Shown: positions 34,516 to 43,417 of the stretch, in pieces
Layout of the letters: each line of letters begins with the position of its first letter
Position numbering within the stretch: the stretch's first letter is position 1
Source of the DNA: Duganella radicis
GTDB taxonomy: Bacteria > Pseudomonadota > Gammaproteobacteria > Burkholderiales > Burkholderiaceae_D
Reading direction: 5' to 3'
NCBI RefSeq assembly: GCF_009720825.1
Contig: NZ_WNKY01000047.1
Span: forward strand, 1-47,594
DNA: 47,594 bases
Position numbers and translations under genes: made by a program
The notes under the pieces: generated by a model
What the model was told of the DNA's origin: nothing
The model's input: the letters and a program-made list of their open reading frames with translations, nothing else
Database searches by the model: none

Positions 34516-36126
34516 ATGCTGACCATTGGAACACGGTTGCGACTGGGGTTTTCCCTGGTGTTGCTATTGCTGGTCGTCGTTGTGGCGCTGGGGCTGCGCC
34601 ACATGATGGCGATGCAGCAGCGCATAGAGGACATCACGTTGATCAACAATAGCAAGACGCGGTTAGCTGGCGTGATGCGCGAAACGGTATTCGAGCGGAT
34701 GGTCGCGCTGCGCAACATGGCGCTGATCGGGTCGATGGCTTACTTGCAACCGGAGGCGGATCACATCCAGGCGCAGGCCAGGCGTTACCGCGATGCCGAG
34801 CACAAGCTGAACGACATGCTGGACAACGCGCGCGAGGTATCCCGACAGGAGCGGCTCATCCTCGACAAGATTCGCCAACATGAGGCCGTGGCGCAGCGCT
34901 GGATAGCGCGGACGATGGAGCTGGCGATGGGGGCGGAATCCGATCAGATCTATGCATTGCTGATTAACGATCTGCTTCCAGCCCAGACCGGATGGATGGC
35001 GGAACTGGGCCGATTGGCCGCGGTGGAGGAGGAGCAGAGCCGGCAGGCCGCGCACGAGGCCCTGCAAGCCTATGTGGCGGCGCGGAATCTGATGATCGGC
35101 TTCGGCGTGGCGGCAGTGCTCATCGGCCTGATGGTTTCGTTCGGCCTGACGCGCGGCTTGCTGAGGCAACTCGGCGGCGAACCGGCCTATGCGGCGGAGA
35201 TCGCCACTCGCACGGCGGCCGGCGATCTGAGCGGAGATATCGCCGTGCGTGCAGCGGACCAGACTAGTCTTCTCCTGGCGATGAAAACCATGCGCCGGGA
35301 TCTCGCGGAACTGGTGGGCAATGTGCGGACCAACGCGGACAGCATCGCGGAGGCTTCATCGCAGGTCGCCGCGCACAGCCAGCAGCTGTCGTCCGGCATA
35401 TCGGAACAGAGCCGCGCGCTGGATGAGACGGCGACCGGTCTGCGCGGGCTCACCGCCATGGTCAAGCACAACGCGGAACATGCGCAGCGCGGCGAGACGC
35501 TGTCAGGCACGGCTTCCGCGGTGGCCTCGCAGGGCGGTGAGGTGGTGTTGCAGGTGGTCCGGACCATGGAGGCGATACGCGCGTCGGCCGGCAGGATGGC
35601 GGACATTATCGGGGTGATCGATGGCATTGCATTCCAGACCAATATCCTGGCGCTCAACGCGGCGGTGGAAGCCGCCCGGGCGGGTGAGCAGGGGCGTGGC
35701 TTTGCCGTGGTCGCCAGCGAGGTGCGCAATCTTGCCCAACGCTCGGCCCTGGCTGCGAAGGAGATCAAAGTCTTGATCAACGACTCCGTCAGCCAGGTGC
35801 ACGCCGGTAACAAGCTGGTTGGACTTGCCGGCTCGACGATGAACGATGTCCTGGCCAGCGTCTCGGAGGTGAACAACATCGTGGTGGAAATCGTCGCGGC
35901 AAGTCATGCGCAGTCGCTGGGCATCGACCAGGTGAACCGGTCGCTTGAGCGCATGGGCCTCGTGGTCCACCGCACCACCTCGCTGGTGGATCAGGTCGGG
36001 GGCGCGGCGGTCGACATGCGGACCCGGGCGGTGGCCTTAACCGCCGCGATGGGCGTATTTAAGCTGGACGTTCCAACGCCGCGCGTTGCTGTCGAGTCGA
36101 TATTCCTGGGAACCAGAAGCGACTGA
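34516..36126 (+). CDS. Methyl-accepting chemotaxis protein (536 aa)
   Basis: ATG at 34516 follows GAGGAG. TM1 (GFSLVLLLLVVVVALGLRH) is near residues 11-29 and TM2 (LMIGFGVAAVLIGLMVSFGL) near 195-215. The 160-residue periplasmic part is a four-helix-bundle-type sensor. A HAMP segment and the signalling domain follow, with the tip motif DGIAFQTNILALNAAVEAAR and GRGFAVVASEVRNLAQRS. There is no C-terminal CheR-docking pentapeptide. It is placed directly after the transport genes, so it may sense the pathway substrate and steer cells to it. The mRNA is probably shared. Confidence 0.93.
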   Translation: MLTIGTRLRLGFSLVLLLLVVVVALGLRHMMAMQQRIEDITLINNSKTRLAGVMRETVFERMVALRNMALIGSMAYLQPEADHIQAQARRYRDAEHKLNDMLDNAREVSRQERLILDKIRQHEAVAQRWIARTMELAMGAESDQIYALLINDLLPAQTGWMAELGRLAAVEEEQSRQAAHEALQAYVAARNLMIGFGVAAVLIGLMVSFGLTRGLLRQLGGEPAYAAEIATRTAAGDLSGDIAVRAADQTSLLLAMKTMRRDLAELVGNVRTNADSIAEASSQVAAHSQQLSSGISEQSRALDETATGLRGLTAMVKHNAEHAQRGETLSGTASAVASQGGEVVLQVVRTMEAIRASAGRMADIIGVIDGIAFQTNILALNAAVEAARAGEQGRGFAVVASEVRNLAQRSALAAKEIKVLINDSVSQVHAGNKLVGLAGSTMNDVLASVSEVNNIVVEIVAASHAQSLGIDQVNRSLERMGLVVHRTTSLVDQVGGAAVDMRTRAVALTAAMGVFKLDVPTPRVAVESIFLGTRSD

Positions 36127-36169
36127 CAGACGATGGGACTGTATATTTTTCTACTATCAGGATTGTTTT

Positions 36170-36589
36170 ATGCACACCAAGCACACGCTTACAATGAAGG
36201 AAATATGGCTGGTCGCGTCCGCCAGCGAAGCCCACGCGCTTGCCCATGGCTGGGACGTGACCATTGCCATCGTCGACGATGGCGGTCATCCGCTGTGGCT
36301 GCAACGGCTTGACGGGGCCGCGCCGGTATCCGCTCATGTGGCCTTGTCGAAGGCGCACACGGCGGCGCTGGCGCGGCGTGACACCAAGGCGATCGAAAAC
36401 ATGATCAACGACGGCCGCTTTGCGTTCTTGAGCGCGCCGGGCATCCGTGGCATGCTCGAAGGCGGCGTCGCGCTGATGATCGCGGGCCAGTGCGTGGGCG
36501 CGGTGGGGGTATCGGGTGTGCTCGCGGCCGACGACGCTTGCATCGCTCAGGCGGGCGCCCAGGCGCTGTACGATGCTGTCGCCGTCTGA
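36170..36589 (+). CDS. glcG: GlcG/HbpS-family protein (139 aa)
   Basis: I chose ATG at 36170 (MHTKHTLTMKEI); the ORF upstream overlaps the chemoreceptor. The core DVTIAIVDDGGHPLWLQRLDGA and GGVALMIAGQCVGAVGVSG is the DUF336 fold, found beside glycolate-oxidase genes in many bacteria; its biochemical role is unclear, and some members bind haem or cobalamin-like ligands. It overlaps glcD by 17 nt. The order here is glcG-D-E-F in place of the E. coli glcDEFG. Confidence 0.88.
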   Translation: MHTKHTLTMKEIWLVASASEAHALAHGWDVTIAIVDDGGHPLWLQRLDGAAPVSAHVALSKAHTAALARRDTKAIENMINDGRFAFLSAPGIRGMLEGGVALMIAGQCVGAVGVSGVLAADDACIAQAGAQALYDAVAV

Positions 36590-38051
36590 GCTCGCGCGAC
36601 GCCGGCGCGAGGTGGTCGCCGCGCTGACCCGGGCGGTGCCGCCCCATTGCGTGTTGGCGCGCGACGAGGATACCCGGCCATACGAATGTGACGGGCTGTC
36701 GGCCTACCGCCAACTGCCGCTGGTGGTGGTACTGCCGGAAAATGAAGAGCAGGTGGTGGCGATCATGGCCGTGTGCCTCGCGCTGCGGGTGCCGCTGGTG
36801 CCGCGCGGCGCTGGCACCGGGCTGGCTGGTGGCGCGCGTCCCGTTGCCGATGGCATAGTGTTGTCGACGGCGCGTCTGAATCGCATCGTGCATCTCGATC
36901 CGGCCGCTCGCACCGCCGTGGTTCAGCCGGGTGTGCGTAACCTGGCCATTTCAGACGCCGCCGCGCCTCACGGCCTGTACTACGCACCCGACCCGTCGTC
37001 GCAGATCGCCTGCACCATCGGCGGCAACGTGGCGGAAAACTCGGGCGGCGTCCATTGCCTGAAGTACGGGTTGACCGTCCACAATGTGCTGAGGGCGCGG
37101 GTGGTGACAGTCGACGGCCAGGTACTGGAACTCGGTAGTGAGGCGCCGGATGTGCCAGGGTTGGATTTGTTGGCGGTGTTCATCGGTTCCGAAGGCATGC
37201 TGGGAATCGTGACCGAAGTGACGGTCAGGCTGGTCCCCAAGCCGGCCGTGGCGCGCGTGGCCATGGCCTCGTTCGACGATGTCGTCCGCGGCGGCGGCGC
37301 GGTGGCCAGCGTGATCGCTGCCGGCATTATCCCGGCCGGTCTGGAGATGATGGATCGCACCTCGATCGGCATGGTGGAGCCGTTTGTGCGCGCCGGTTAC
37401 GATCTTGAGGCTGCCGCCATTCTCCTGTGCGAGTCGGATGGCAGCGCGGAGGAGGTGGATGAGGAAATCGAGCGCATGAGCGCGGTGCTTTGCGCGGCCG
37501 GCGCCACCGCGATCACGGTGTCCGCCACGGAGGCGGAACGGCTACGGCTGTGGTCCGGGCGCAAGAATGCCTTTCCCGCGGCGGGCCGGATCTCGCCTGA
37601 CTACTATTGTATGGACGGCACGATCCCCCGCCGTGAACTGGGGCGCGTCTTGATCGGCATCACTGAGATGGCGCAGCGCTTCGGGCTGCGCTGCGCCAAC
37701 GTGTTCCATGCGGGAGACGGTAACTTGCACCCCCTGATTCTGTTCGACGCCAATCAGCCTGGTGAATTCGAACGCGCCGAAGCATTTGGTGCGGCGATCC
37801 TGGAGTTGTGCGTGGCGGTCGGGGGCACCATCACGGGCGAGCATGGTGTCGGCGTCGAAAAGATCAACTCAATGTGCGTGCAATTCTCGCGCGCCGAGCT
37901 GGATGCCTTCCTGTCGGTGAAGCGCGCGTTCGATCCCGAGCATCTGCTCAACCCGGACAAGGTGATCCCGACGCTGGTGCGCTGTGCCGAGTACGGAAAA
38001 ATGCATGTGCGGCCGGGCCAGCAGAAGTTTGCCGACCTGCCGCGTTTTTAG
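36573..38051 (+). CDS. glcD: FAD-linked 2-hydroxy-acid dehydrogenase, glycolate oxidase GlcD subunit (492 aa)
   Basis: ATG at 36573 (MLSPSELARRR) lies within the glcG end. FAD-binding motif PRGAGTGLAGGARP, the NVAENSGGVHCLKYGLT loop, and the metal/active-site pieces HAGDGNLHPLILFD and GEHGVGVEK are all present. The family oxidises glycolate, D-lactate or 2-hydroxyglutarate-like acids and passes electrons to the quinone pool through GlcE/GlcF. Length is normal. Confidence 0.94.
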   Translation: MLSPSELARRRREVVAALTRAVPPHCVLARDEDTRPYECDGLSAYRQLPLVVVLPENEEQVVAIMAVCLALRVPLVPRGAGTGLAGGARPVADGIVLSTARLNRIVHLDPAARTAVVQPGVRNLAISDAAAPHGLYYAPDPSSQIACTIGGNVAENSGGVHCLKYGLTVHNVLRARVVTVDGQVLELGSEAPDVPGLDLLAVFIGSEGMLGIVTEVTVRLVPKPAVARVAMASFDDVVRGGGAVASVIAAGIIPAGLEMMDRTSIGMVEPFVRAGYDLEAAAILLCESDGSAEEVDEEIERMSAVLCAAGATAITVSATEAERLRLWSGRKNAFPAAGRISPDYYCMDGTIPRRELGRVLIGITEMAQRFGLRCANVFHAGDGNLHPLILFDANQPGEFERAEAFGAAILELCVAVGGTITGEHGVGVEKINSMCVQFSRAELDAFLSVKRAFDPEHLLNPDKVIPTLVRCAEYGKMHVRPGQQKFADLPRF

Positions 38052-38064
38052 GACGGGAGTTTTA

Positions 38065-39126
38065 ATGCAACAAGTTTTACAGTCATTTGTCGAGCGCATC
38101 GCCCGGGCGAGGGCTTCGGGCAGGCCGTTGCGCCTGCGGGGCGGCGGCAGCAAGGATTGGTACGGGCAGGCTGGAATCGGCGAGGTGCTCGACACCCGCG
38201 CCTATAGCGGCATCGTCGCCTACGAACCGACCGAACTGGTCGTCACGGCGCGCTGCGGCACACCGTTGAGTGAACTGGAGGCGCTACTGGATTGGTCCGG
38301 ACAAATGTTGGCGTTCGAGCCGCCACGCTTCGCCGGCGCCACCGTCGGCGGCGCTGTGGCTAGCGGTTTGTCCGGTCCGCGCCGCCAGCGCGCAGGGGCG
38401 CTGCGCGACTTCGTGCTCGGGACTTCGCTGCTCGACAGCACCGGGACGATGTTGCGGTTTGGCGGGCAGGTGATGAAGAATGTCGCCGGCTACGACGTCT
38501 CGCGGTTGTTGGCAGGCTCGCTCGGCACGCTCGGTCTGATCCTGGAGGTGTCGCTCAAGGTGCTGCCCAAGCCTGCATGCGAGACCACGCTGCGCTTTGC
38601 GGTTTCGGAACAGCTTGCATTGAATTACCTTGCCACTTGGGCTGGGCAAGCGTGGCCGATTTCCGCCACCTGCTGGCACGACGGTGTGCTGGCCGTGCGA
38701 TTGTCCGGGGCCGAACTGACGGTGCGCGCGGCCGCACGCGCGCTCGGCGGCGCCGACTGCGGACCGGACGGGGAGTACTGGCAGGCGTTGCGCGATCAGC
38801 GCTGGAACTTCTTTCAGCCTGACGAGGGCGCGGCACTGTGGCGGTTGGCCGTGCCAGCGACCACGCCGGCGCTAGGCTTGGCCGGTGACCAATTAATCGA
38901 GTGGGGCGGTACGCAGCGCTGGCTGCGTACCGATGCCAGCGCCGCGCCTCTTCGCGCGTCTGCAAAGGCGCTGGGCGGGCATGCGACGCTGTTTCGCGGA
39001 GGCGATAAGGATGTCGGTGTGTTCCAGCCGCTTACAGCCGGGGTGGCGCTGGTGCACCGGCGTCTGAAGCACTCGTTCGACCCCAGCGGGATATTCAACC
39101 CTGGCCGTATGTACAAAGGACTTTAG
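38065..39126 (+). CDS. glcE: Glycolate oxidase FAD-binding subunit GlcE (353 aa)
   Basis: ATG at 38065 follows GGGAGT. LRGGGSKDWYG and TVGGAVASGLSGPRRQRAGALRDFVLG are GlcE hallmarks; the second half contains the GQVMKNVAGYDVSRLLAGSLGTLG segment (shown in parts because of its length). It is a truncated relative of GlcD and forms part of the membrane-bound complex. It is 13 nt from glcD and 2 nt from glcF. Confidence 0.92.
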   Translation: MQQVLQSFVERIARARASGRPLRLRGGGSKDWYGQAGIGEVLDTRAYSGIVAYEPTELVVTARCGTPLSELEALLDWSGQMLAFEPPRFAGATVGGAVASGLSGPRRQRAGALRDFVLGTSLLDSTGTMLRFGGQVMKNVAGYDVSRLLAGSLGTLGLILEVSLKVLPKPACETTLRFAVSEQLALNYLATWAGQAWPISATCWHDGVLAVRLSGAELTVRAAARALGGADCGPDGEYWQALRDQRWNFFQPDEGAALWRLAVPATTPALGLAGDQLIEWGGTQRWLRTDASAAPLRASAKALGGHATLFRGGDKDVGVFQPLTAGVALVHRRLKHSFDPSGIFNPGRMYKGL

Positions 39127-39128
39127 CA

Positions 39129-40370
39129 ATGCAGACCTCCATTAGTGAACGCTATCGCACGACCCCGGAAACACAAGATGCCGATGGCATTTTGCGTAGC
39201 TGCGTCCATTGCGGCTTTTGTACCGCCACGTGCCCAACCTACCAATTGACCGGCGACGAACTGGATGGGCCGCGTGGCCGCATCTACCTGATGAAACAGG
39301 TGCTGGAAGGACGGCCAGCGACCCGCAGCACCCAGCTACACCTGGATCGCTGCCTGACCTGCCGCAGTTGCGAGACCACCTGCCCGTCCGGGGTCGAGTA
39401 TGGGAAATTGCTCGACATCGGCCGCCGCGTCGTAGACCATCAAGTGTCAAGGCCGCTGCGTCAGCGCCTTGCGCGCGCGGCGTTGCGGGCCGTGTTGCCG
39501 CGCGCTTGGCTTTTCAAGCCGGTGCTGCGGAGCGCCCAGATGATGCGACCATTGTTGCCTTCATCTTTGCGTGCCAAGGTCCCGACTGAGCGGCAGGCGG
39601 CTCCTTGGCCGCAGCGCCAGCATGCGCGCCGGATATTGCTGCTCGATGGCTGCGTGCAGCCGGCGTTGGCGCCGTCGATCAATGTTGCCGCCGCCCGCGT
39701 GTTGGATGCGGTGGGCGTTCAATTGATCGTCGCCCCCAAGGCGAAATGTTGTGGTGCCATCCGGCATCATCTGGACGACCAGGACGGCGCCATGGCTGAC
39801 GCGCGGCGCAATATCGATGCATGGTGGCCTTGGGTCGAAGGGATGGATGGCGGCGTCGTGGTGGAGGCCATTCTGATGACCGCTTCCGGTTGCGGCGCCA
39901 TGGTCAAGGACTATGCCCACCTGTTGCGTCACGATCCGGTCTATGCGGACAAGGCGGCGCGAATTTCGGCGCTTACTCACGACTTGTCGACGATTGTTGC
40001 GCGGTTCAAGACCGAACTTGAGCCGCTGCTCCGCAAGCGGCGCGCGCGCGTGGTCTATCACCCACCATGCACATTGCAACATGGCCAACAAGTACGCGGC
40101 CAGGTCGAAGAACTTCTCCGGCTCGCCGGCGTGGATGTGCATATCTGCGCGGACAGTCACCTGTGTTGCGGATCGGCCGGCACTTATTCCATGCTGCAGC
40201 CGGCGCTGGCCACGAAGTTACGCGACGATAAGCTGGCCAAGCTCGGTGCGAATGCGCCCGACATGATCGTATCGGCCAATATCGGTTGCCTGACCCACCT
40301 CCAGTCGGGGACGGACACGCCGGTCAGGCACTGGATCGAGTTGCTCGATGCCGCAATCGACCGCGGCTGA
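39129..40370 (+). CDS. glcF: Glycolate oxidase iron-sulfur subunit GlcF (413 aa)
   Basis: Two ferredoxin-type 4Fe-4S motifs are present, CVHCGFCTATCPTY and CLTCRSCETTCPSG. Two cysteine-rich CCG domains follow (KCCGAIRHHL and HLCCGSAGTYSM), the usual sites for a further cluster and quinone interaction. It ends the plus-strand run; the TetR gene is convergent. With glcD and glcE the full electron-transfer set is present, so the 2-hydroxy-acid step is membrane linked. Confidence 0.94.
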   Translation: MQTSISERYRTTPETQDADGILRSCVHCGFCTATCPTYQLTGDELDGPRGRIYLMKQVLEGRPATRSTQLHLDRCLTCRSCETTCPSGVEYGKLLDIGRRVVDHQVSRPLRQRLARAALRAVLPRAWLFKPVLRSAQMMRPLLPSSLRAKVPTERQAAPWPQRQHARRILLLDGCVQPALAPSINVAAARVLDAVGVQLIVAPKAKCCGAIRHHLDDQDGAMADARRNIDAWWPWVEGMDGGVVVEAILMTASGCGAMVKDYAHLLRHDPVYADKAARISALTHDLSTIVARFKTELEPLLRKRRARVVYHPPCTLQHGQQVRGQVEELLRLAGVDVHICADSHLCCGSAGTYSMLQPALATKLRDDKLAKLGANAPDMIVSANIGCLTHLQSGTDTPVRHWIELLDAAIDRG

Positions 40371-40425
40371 TGTCCCCAGCCGTCCGCTCGCGGCCCGGCA
40401 GGGAACGGTGGCCCAGCGGATCATG

Positions 40426-41121
40426 TTAAAGAATTTTGGTCTTGCGGTTCATGGCGGCCGGCGACATAGGCGCGAGACCGCGCAAAAGCAGTTGCAATCC
40501 GGCTGCCAGGTCAGCCTCGAAATCATATCTTAGCGGCAGGAGCTCCGGCAGCGCCATCACCTGCGCCAGGGCGTCGCGCGGGTGGCTGAGAGGCCACAGG
40601 CCGATCGTCAATACCATGGCCTGGCGCACGAACACGATGTACCCCTCGATCGATATCGACGGCATCCGCCCGTGGAGTTGTCGCGCCAGGTCCCCCACCA
40701 ACGCCACGGTGTTGAGCTTGAAGGTTCGCAGGCGTTCCGGCGACACATTGTGCTCTATGATCGACGGCAAAATGCTGAGCAGCCGGCACATCAGCGGATA
40801 GGCCGCGCTCGCGCCGGCGAATGCTTGCGCCAGCTGCGGCGCCGTGGGCTGCGACAGGGCGCCCAATCTCTCATCGAGATCGGACCGCCACAGCGCCGAC
40901 TCCTCCTCTAGCAAGGCCAGCAATAGCGCCTCGCGGTTCTCAAAATAGCGATACACATTCGATTTGGTCATGTGCGCCTGGCGCGCCAGCTCGTTGAGCC
41001 CCAGATCGCTAAGCTCCATCCCGCCGCGCAGGGCCGACCTGGCGGTTGCAAGCAGATGCGCGCGGCGCTCCTCCTTTTGTTCGGGGCGGCGGGCCCGCTG
41101 GAATGGCTCTGATGTCGTCAT
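40426..41121 (-). CDS. TetR-family regulator (231 aa)
   Basis: I chose ATG at 41121 (MTTSEPFQRARRPEQ), since the longer frame covers the divergent promoter. The N-terminal helix-turn-helix is LSDLGLNELARQAHMTKSNVYRYFENREALLLAL; the C-terminal ligand domain is normal in size. It is divergent from the DUF2147 gene, and inverted repeats in the gap could be its operator. It may control the downstream DUF2147 and short-chain dehydrogenase genes. The ligand is unknown. Confidence 0.9.
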   Translation of the reverse strand: MTTSEPFQRARRPEQKEERRAHLLATARSALRGGMELSDLGLNELARQAHMTKSNVYRYFENREALLLALLEEESALWRSDLDERLGALSQPTAPQLAQAFAGASAAYPLMCRLLSILPSIIEHNVSPERLRTFKLNTVALVGDLARQLHGRMPSISIEGYIVFVRQAMVLTIGLWPLSHPRDALAQVMALPELLPLRYDFEADLAAGLQLLLRGLAPMSPAAMNRKTKIL

Positions 41122-41180
41122 TGGGTATCCGTAATCCGCAAAATCGCAGTTGCCGCACACTGTATAGATCGCGGGCATGC

Positions 41181-41209
41181 TTGACAAGTGACCAGTGGTC
41201 TTGTAAATT
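41181..41209 (+). promoter_or_regulatory. Sigma70-type promoter before the DUF2147 gene
   Basis: TTGACA (41181-41186), 17-nt spacer, TAAATT (41204-41209). The spacer contains GACCAGTGGTC, a palindrome probably bound by the TetR regulator. Confidence 0.6.
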
Positions 41210-41222
41210 GAAGACCACTGGT
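41191..41222. promoter_or_regulatory. Inverted repeat, candidate TetR operator
   Basis: Arms ACCAGTGGTCTT and AAGACCACTGGT (12 bp, perfect) enclose 8 nt. Each arm also carries the near-palindrome GACCA-N-TGGTC, so two operator-like sites are present side by side. It overlaps the promoter spacer. T-rich sequence follows the right arm, so a terminator is the alternative reading. Confidence 0.55.
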
Positions 41223-41342
41223 TTTTTATTTTGGCGGGCATGCTGCCATGGATGCGGTCGCGGAGGCCGCATACGGCATAGACAGGTAGCAACCGTCGCA
41301 ACGATGTCCGCCTCCCCGGGGCGGCTATAACTGGAGAAATAG

Positions 41343-41786
41343 ATGAGGAACCGCAATGCAATAGTCCCCCTGGCGTTGGCGCTTGCCCTGGCCGGCGGCG
41401 CAGCGAAGGCGCAGAGCACCCCGGCAGGGCTGTGGCAAATGCTGGACGATGACAGCAAGCAGCCGTTGTCCCTGGTGCGTATCAGCGAAGCGGCAGGGGG
41501 CGTCCAGAGCGGCCGGCTGGAGAAGTTGCTCGACCCGTCGCGACAGGACGCCAGGTGCACGCTGTGCACCGACGAGCGTAAGAATCAGCCGATGCTGGGC
41601 ATGACGATCATGCGCAACGTTAAGGCATCCGGTGACGGCACCTGGGAGGGGGGCGACATACTGGACCCGAACAACGGCAAGGTTTATCGCGTCCGTCTCA
41701 AGCCTGTCGAGGGCGGCAAGGCACTCGAGGTGCGCGGTTATATCGGTCCATTCTTCCGCACCCAGCGCTGGACCCGCGTGGAATAG
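41343..41786 (+). CDS. DUF2147 exported protein (147 aa)
   Basis: A signal peptide (MRNRNAIVPLALALALAGGAAKA) leads to GLWQMLDDDSKQPLSLVRI, then WEGGDILDPNNGKVYRV and VRGYIGPFFRTQRW, the DUF2147 signature. Members are periplasmic, small, and have lipocalin-like folds; function is not settled. Two Cys (CTLC) are present in the middle. It follows the TetR-type control region. Confidence 0.88.
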   Translation: MRNRNAIVPLALALALAGGAAKAQSTPAGLWQMLDDDSKQPLSLVRISEAAGGVQSGRLEKLLDPSRQDARCTLCTDERKNQPMLGMTIMRNVKASGDGTWEGGDILDPNNGKVYRVRLKPVEGGKALEVRGYIGPFFRTQRWTRVE

Positions 41787-41934
41787 CGCTGACGCCATTG
41801 CCCTGCGGCGCCAAAAGGCGGCCTCGGGCTGAACCGAAAATGAAGATCACGTTGCAACGCCAGCTCCCCTGGCAGCGCTCATCCGTATTGCTGGTTTGGG
41901 GGAGCGCCAGCCAGACTCTAACGAAAGAAATCGA

Positions 41935-42747
41935 ATGACTACTACTACCCAAGGTGTTGCGCTGGTAACCGGGGCCTCGTCCGGCATCGGCCTGGTGACC
42001 GCGTATGCGCTGGCCAAGGCCGGGTACCGCGTTTTCGGCACCAGCCGCAAGGCAGTCGCCAGTCCGGCTGGCGTCACGATGTTGGTGTGCGACGTGACGG
42101 ACGAGTTGTCCGTAAAAAAACTCGTGAACGAGGTCGTCAGGCAAGCGGGGCGTATCGATCTGCTCGTGAACAACGCCGGCGTGGGGCTGTTGGGTGGGGC
42201 CGAGGAGTCGTCCATTGGCCAGGCTCAGCGCCTCTTCGACGTGAATGTCTTCGGTGTGGCGCGCGCCGTCAATGCGGTGCTGCCCTTCATGCGTGCCCAG
42301 AAGAGCGGCCGGATCATCAACATGAGCTCGATCCTGGGCTTGATCCCATCGCCTTTCAACGCCTACTACGCGGCCACCAAGCACGCGATCGAGGGGTACA
42401 CGGAGTCGCTGGATCATGAGGTGCGCCGTTTCGGCATCCGCGCGGTACTGGTGCAACCGGGCGTGACGCGCACCGCCTTCGAGGAGAATTTGACGCGGGC
42501 GGATTGCCTCATGCCCACCTACGCCGAGGACCGGGAGCGCAGCGAAGCGCTCATGACTAGATGGGTCGAGACCGGGGACGACCCGCAAGTGGTGGCCGAC
42601 ACCGTGGTCAAGGCGGCAATGGCCGCCAAACCCGGCTTGCGCTATTCGGCAGGTAAACAGTCCAGTCAGGTACGCATGCTGCGCCGCCTCCTGCCGGAAG
42701 CTGTGTTCGACAAGCTCATGCGCAAGTTCAACGCATTCCCGGCTTGA
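41935..42747 (+). CDS. Short-chain dehydrogenase/reductase (270 aa)
   Basis: I chose ATG at 41935 (MTTTTQGVALVTG). NAD(P)-binding motif TGASSGIG is at 12-19, NNAG at 79-82, active-site Ser131/132 and Tyr145-x-x-x-Lys149. The C-terminal extension and LVQPGVTRTAFEENL are typical of the classical oxidoreductases often annotated as ketoreductases. It is 148 nt after DUF2147. The substrate is unknown. Confidence 0.92.
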   Translation: MTTTTQGVALVTGASSGIGLVTAYALAKAGYRVFGTSRKAVASPAGVTMLVCDVTDELSVKKLVNEVVRQAGRIDLLVNNAGVGLLGGAEESSIGQAQRLFDVNVFGVARAVNAVLPFMRAQKSGRIINMSSILGLIPSPFNAYYAATKHAIEGYTESLDHEVRRFGIRAVLVQPGVTRTAFEENLTRADCLMPTYAEDRERSEALMTRWVETGDDPQVVADTVVKAAMAAKPGLRYSAGKQSSQVRMLRRLLPEAVFDKLMRKFNAFPA

Positions 42748-42797
42748 TGCCGTAGCCTGCTTACGCGACAAACGAGTACCGCACAGTAACGGGGAAG

Positions 42798-42819
42798 CGG
42801 CCGCGCGGGAGCGCGGCCG
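42798..42819. terminator. GC hairpin after the harpin-like gene
   Basis: 9-bp arms CGGCCGCGC/GCGCGGCCG with a GGGA loop, in the 112-nt gap between the convergent dehydrogenase and harpin-like genes. T-poor, so only a probable terminator. Confidence 0.5.
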
Positions 42820-42859
42820 GGAGGTGGCGACGCGTGGCGCCGCGCCGGTGGCTGGCGGA

Positions 42860-43309
42860 TCAGACGTCGCCGTCGCCCTTGGAGTTGTTGTCCGAGAACA
42901 TGGCGCCTACCTTGTCGGCGATCTCCGGCGGAATGCCGACCGCTTGCAGCAATTGCGACACCTTGTCGCCGATGCCGCCGGCGCCGCCGCCTTTGCCGCC
43001 ACCGCCGGCGCCACCGGCGCCGCTGCCACCACCACCGCCCTTGCCTTCCAGCAGTTTCATCAGATCCTCGAAGTCTTTCTTCTCCTTCGGATCCATGTCG
43101 TTATCCTGCTTCAGCATTTCGACCAGGCGCTTGACCAGCTCATTCATGGCCTCCTTTTGCTGCCATGGCTGCAATCCCTTGTCCCCCGCCAGCTTGGCGA
43201 CGTCCTCGGTCGACATGTTTTTCAGATCGTTCTTGAAGTTCTTGGTTTCGCCCGAGCTCGGGCCAATGCCGCCGCTGTTGCTGACGGATGCGTTGAAATT
43301 AACAGCCAT
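42860..43309 (-). CDS. Harpin-like secreted protein (149 aa)
   Basis: ATG at 43309 follows AAGGAGA. The product is hydrophilic, has no Cys, and carries a long Gly-rich tract (GKGGGGGSGAGGAGGGG) between two helical parts (DDVxx-type QKEAMNELVKRLVEML and GDKVSQLLQAVGIPPEIADKV). These are the traits of HrpN/HrpZ/PopA-type harpins, heat-stable proteins exported by type III systems that act at the plant cell surface or help translocation. A perfect hrp box is 56 nt upstream. Homology to a named harpin is not claimed. Confidence 0.75.
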   Translation of the reverse strand: MAVNFNASVSNSGGIGPSSGETKNFKNDLKNMSTEDVAKLAGDKGLQPWQQKEAMNELVKRLVEMLKQDNDMDPKEKKDFEDLMKLLEGKGGGGGSGAGGAGGGGKGGGAGGIGDKVSQLLQAVGIPPEIADKVGAMFSDNNSKGDGDV

Positions 43310-43364
43310 GTGATTCTCCTTCAATGGTCGCGTTGGAAACGGATGTTTTGGGGTGGTACGCCGA

Positions 43365-43392
43365 TGGGTGGCGCCGCGCCGGCGGCGGTTCC
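43365..43392 (-). promoter_or_regulatory. hrp box for the harpin-like gene
   Basis: On the minus strand GGAACC-N15-CCACCCA, a complete consensus match, 56 nt before the ATG. Confidence 0.85.
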
Positions 43393-43417
43393 ATGCCAGA
43401 CGGCGCGCCGGCGAAAA

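Noticed and set aside
41191..41227. Rho-independent terminator for the TetR-DUF2147 gap
   Set aside because: Stem and T-rich tail are present, but no plus-strand gene precedes it, and it overlaps a promoter; an operator is the simpler reading.
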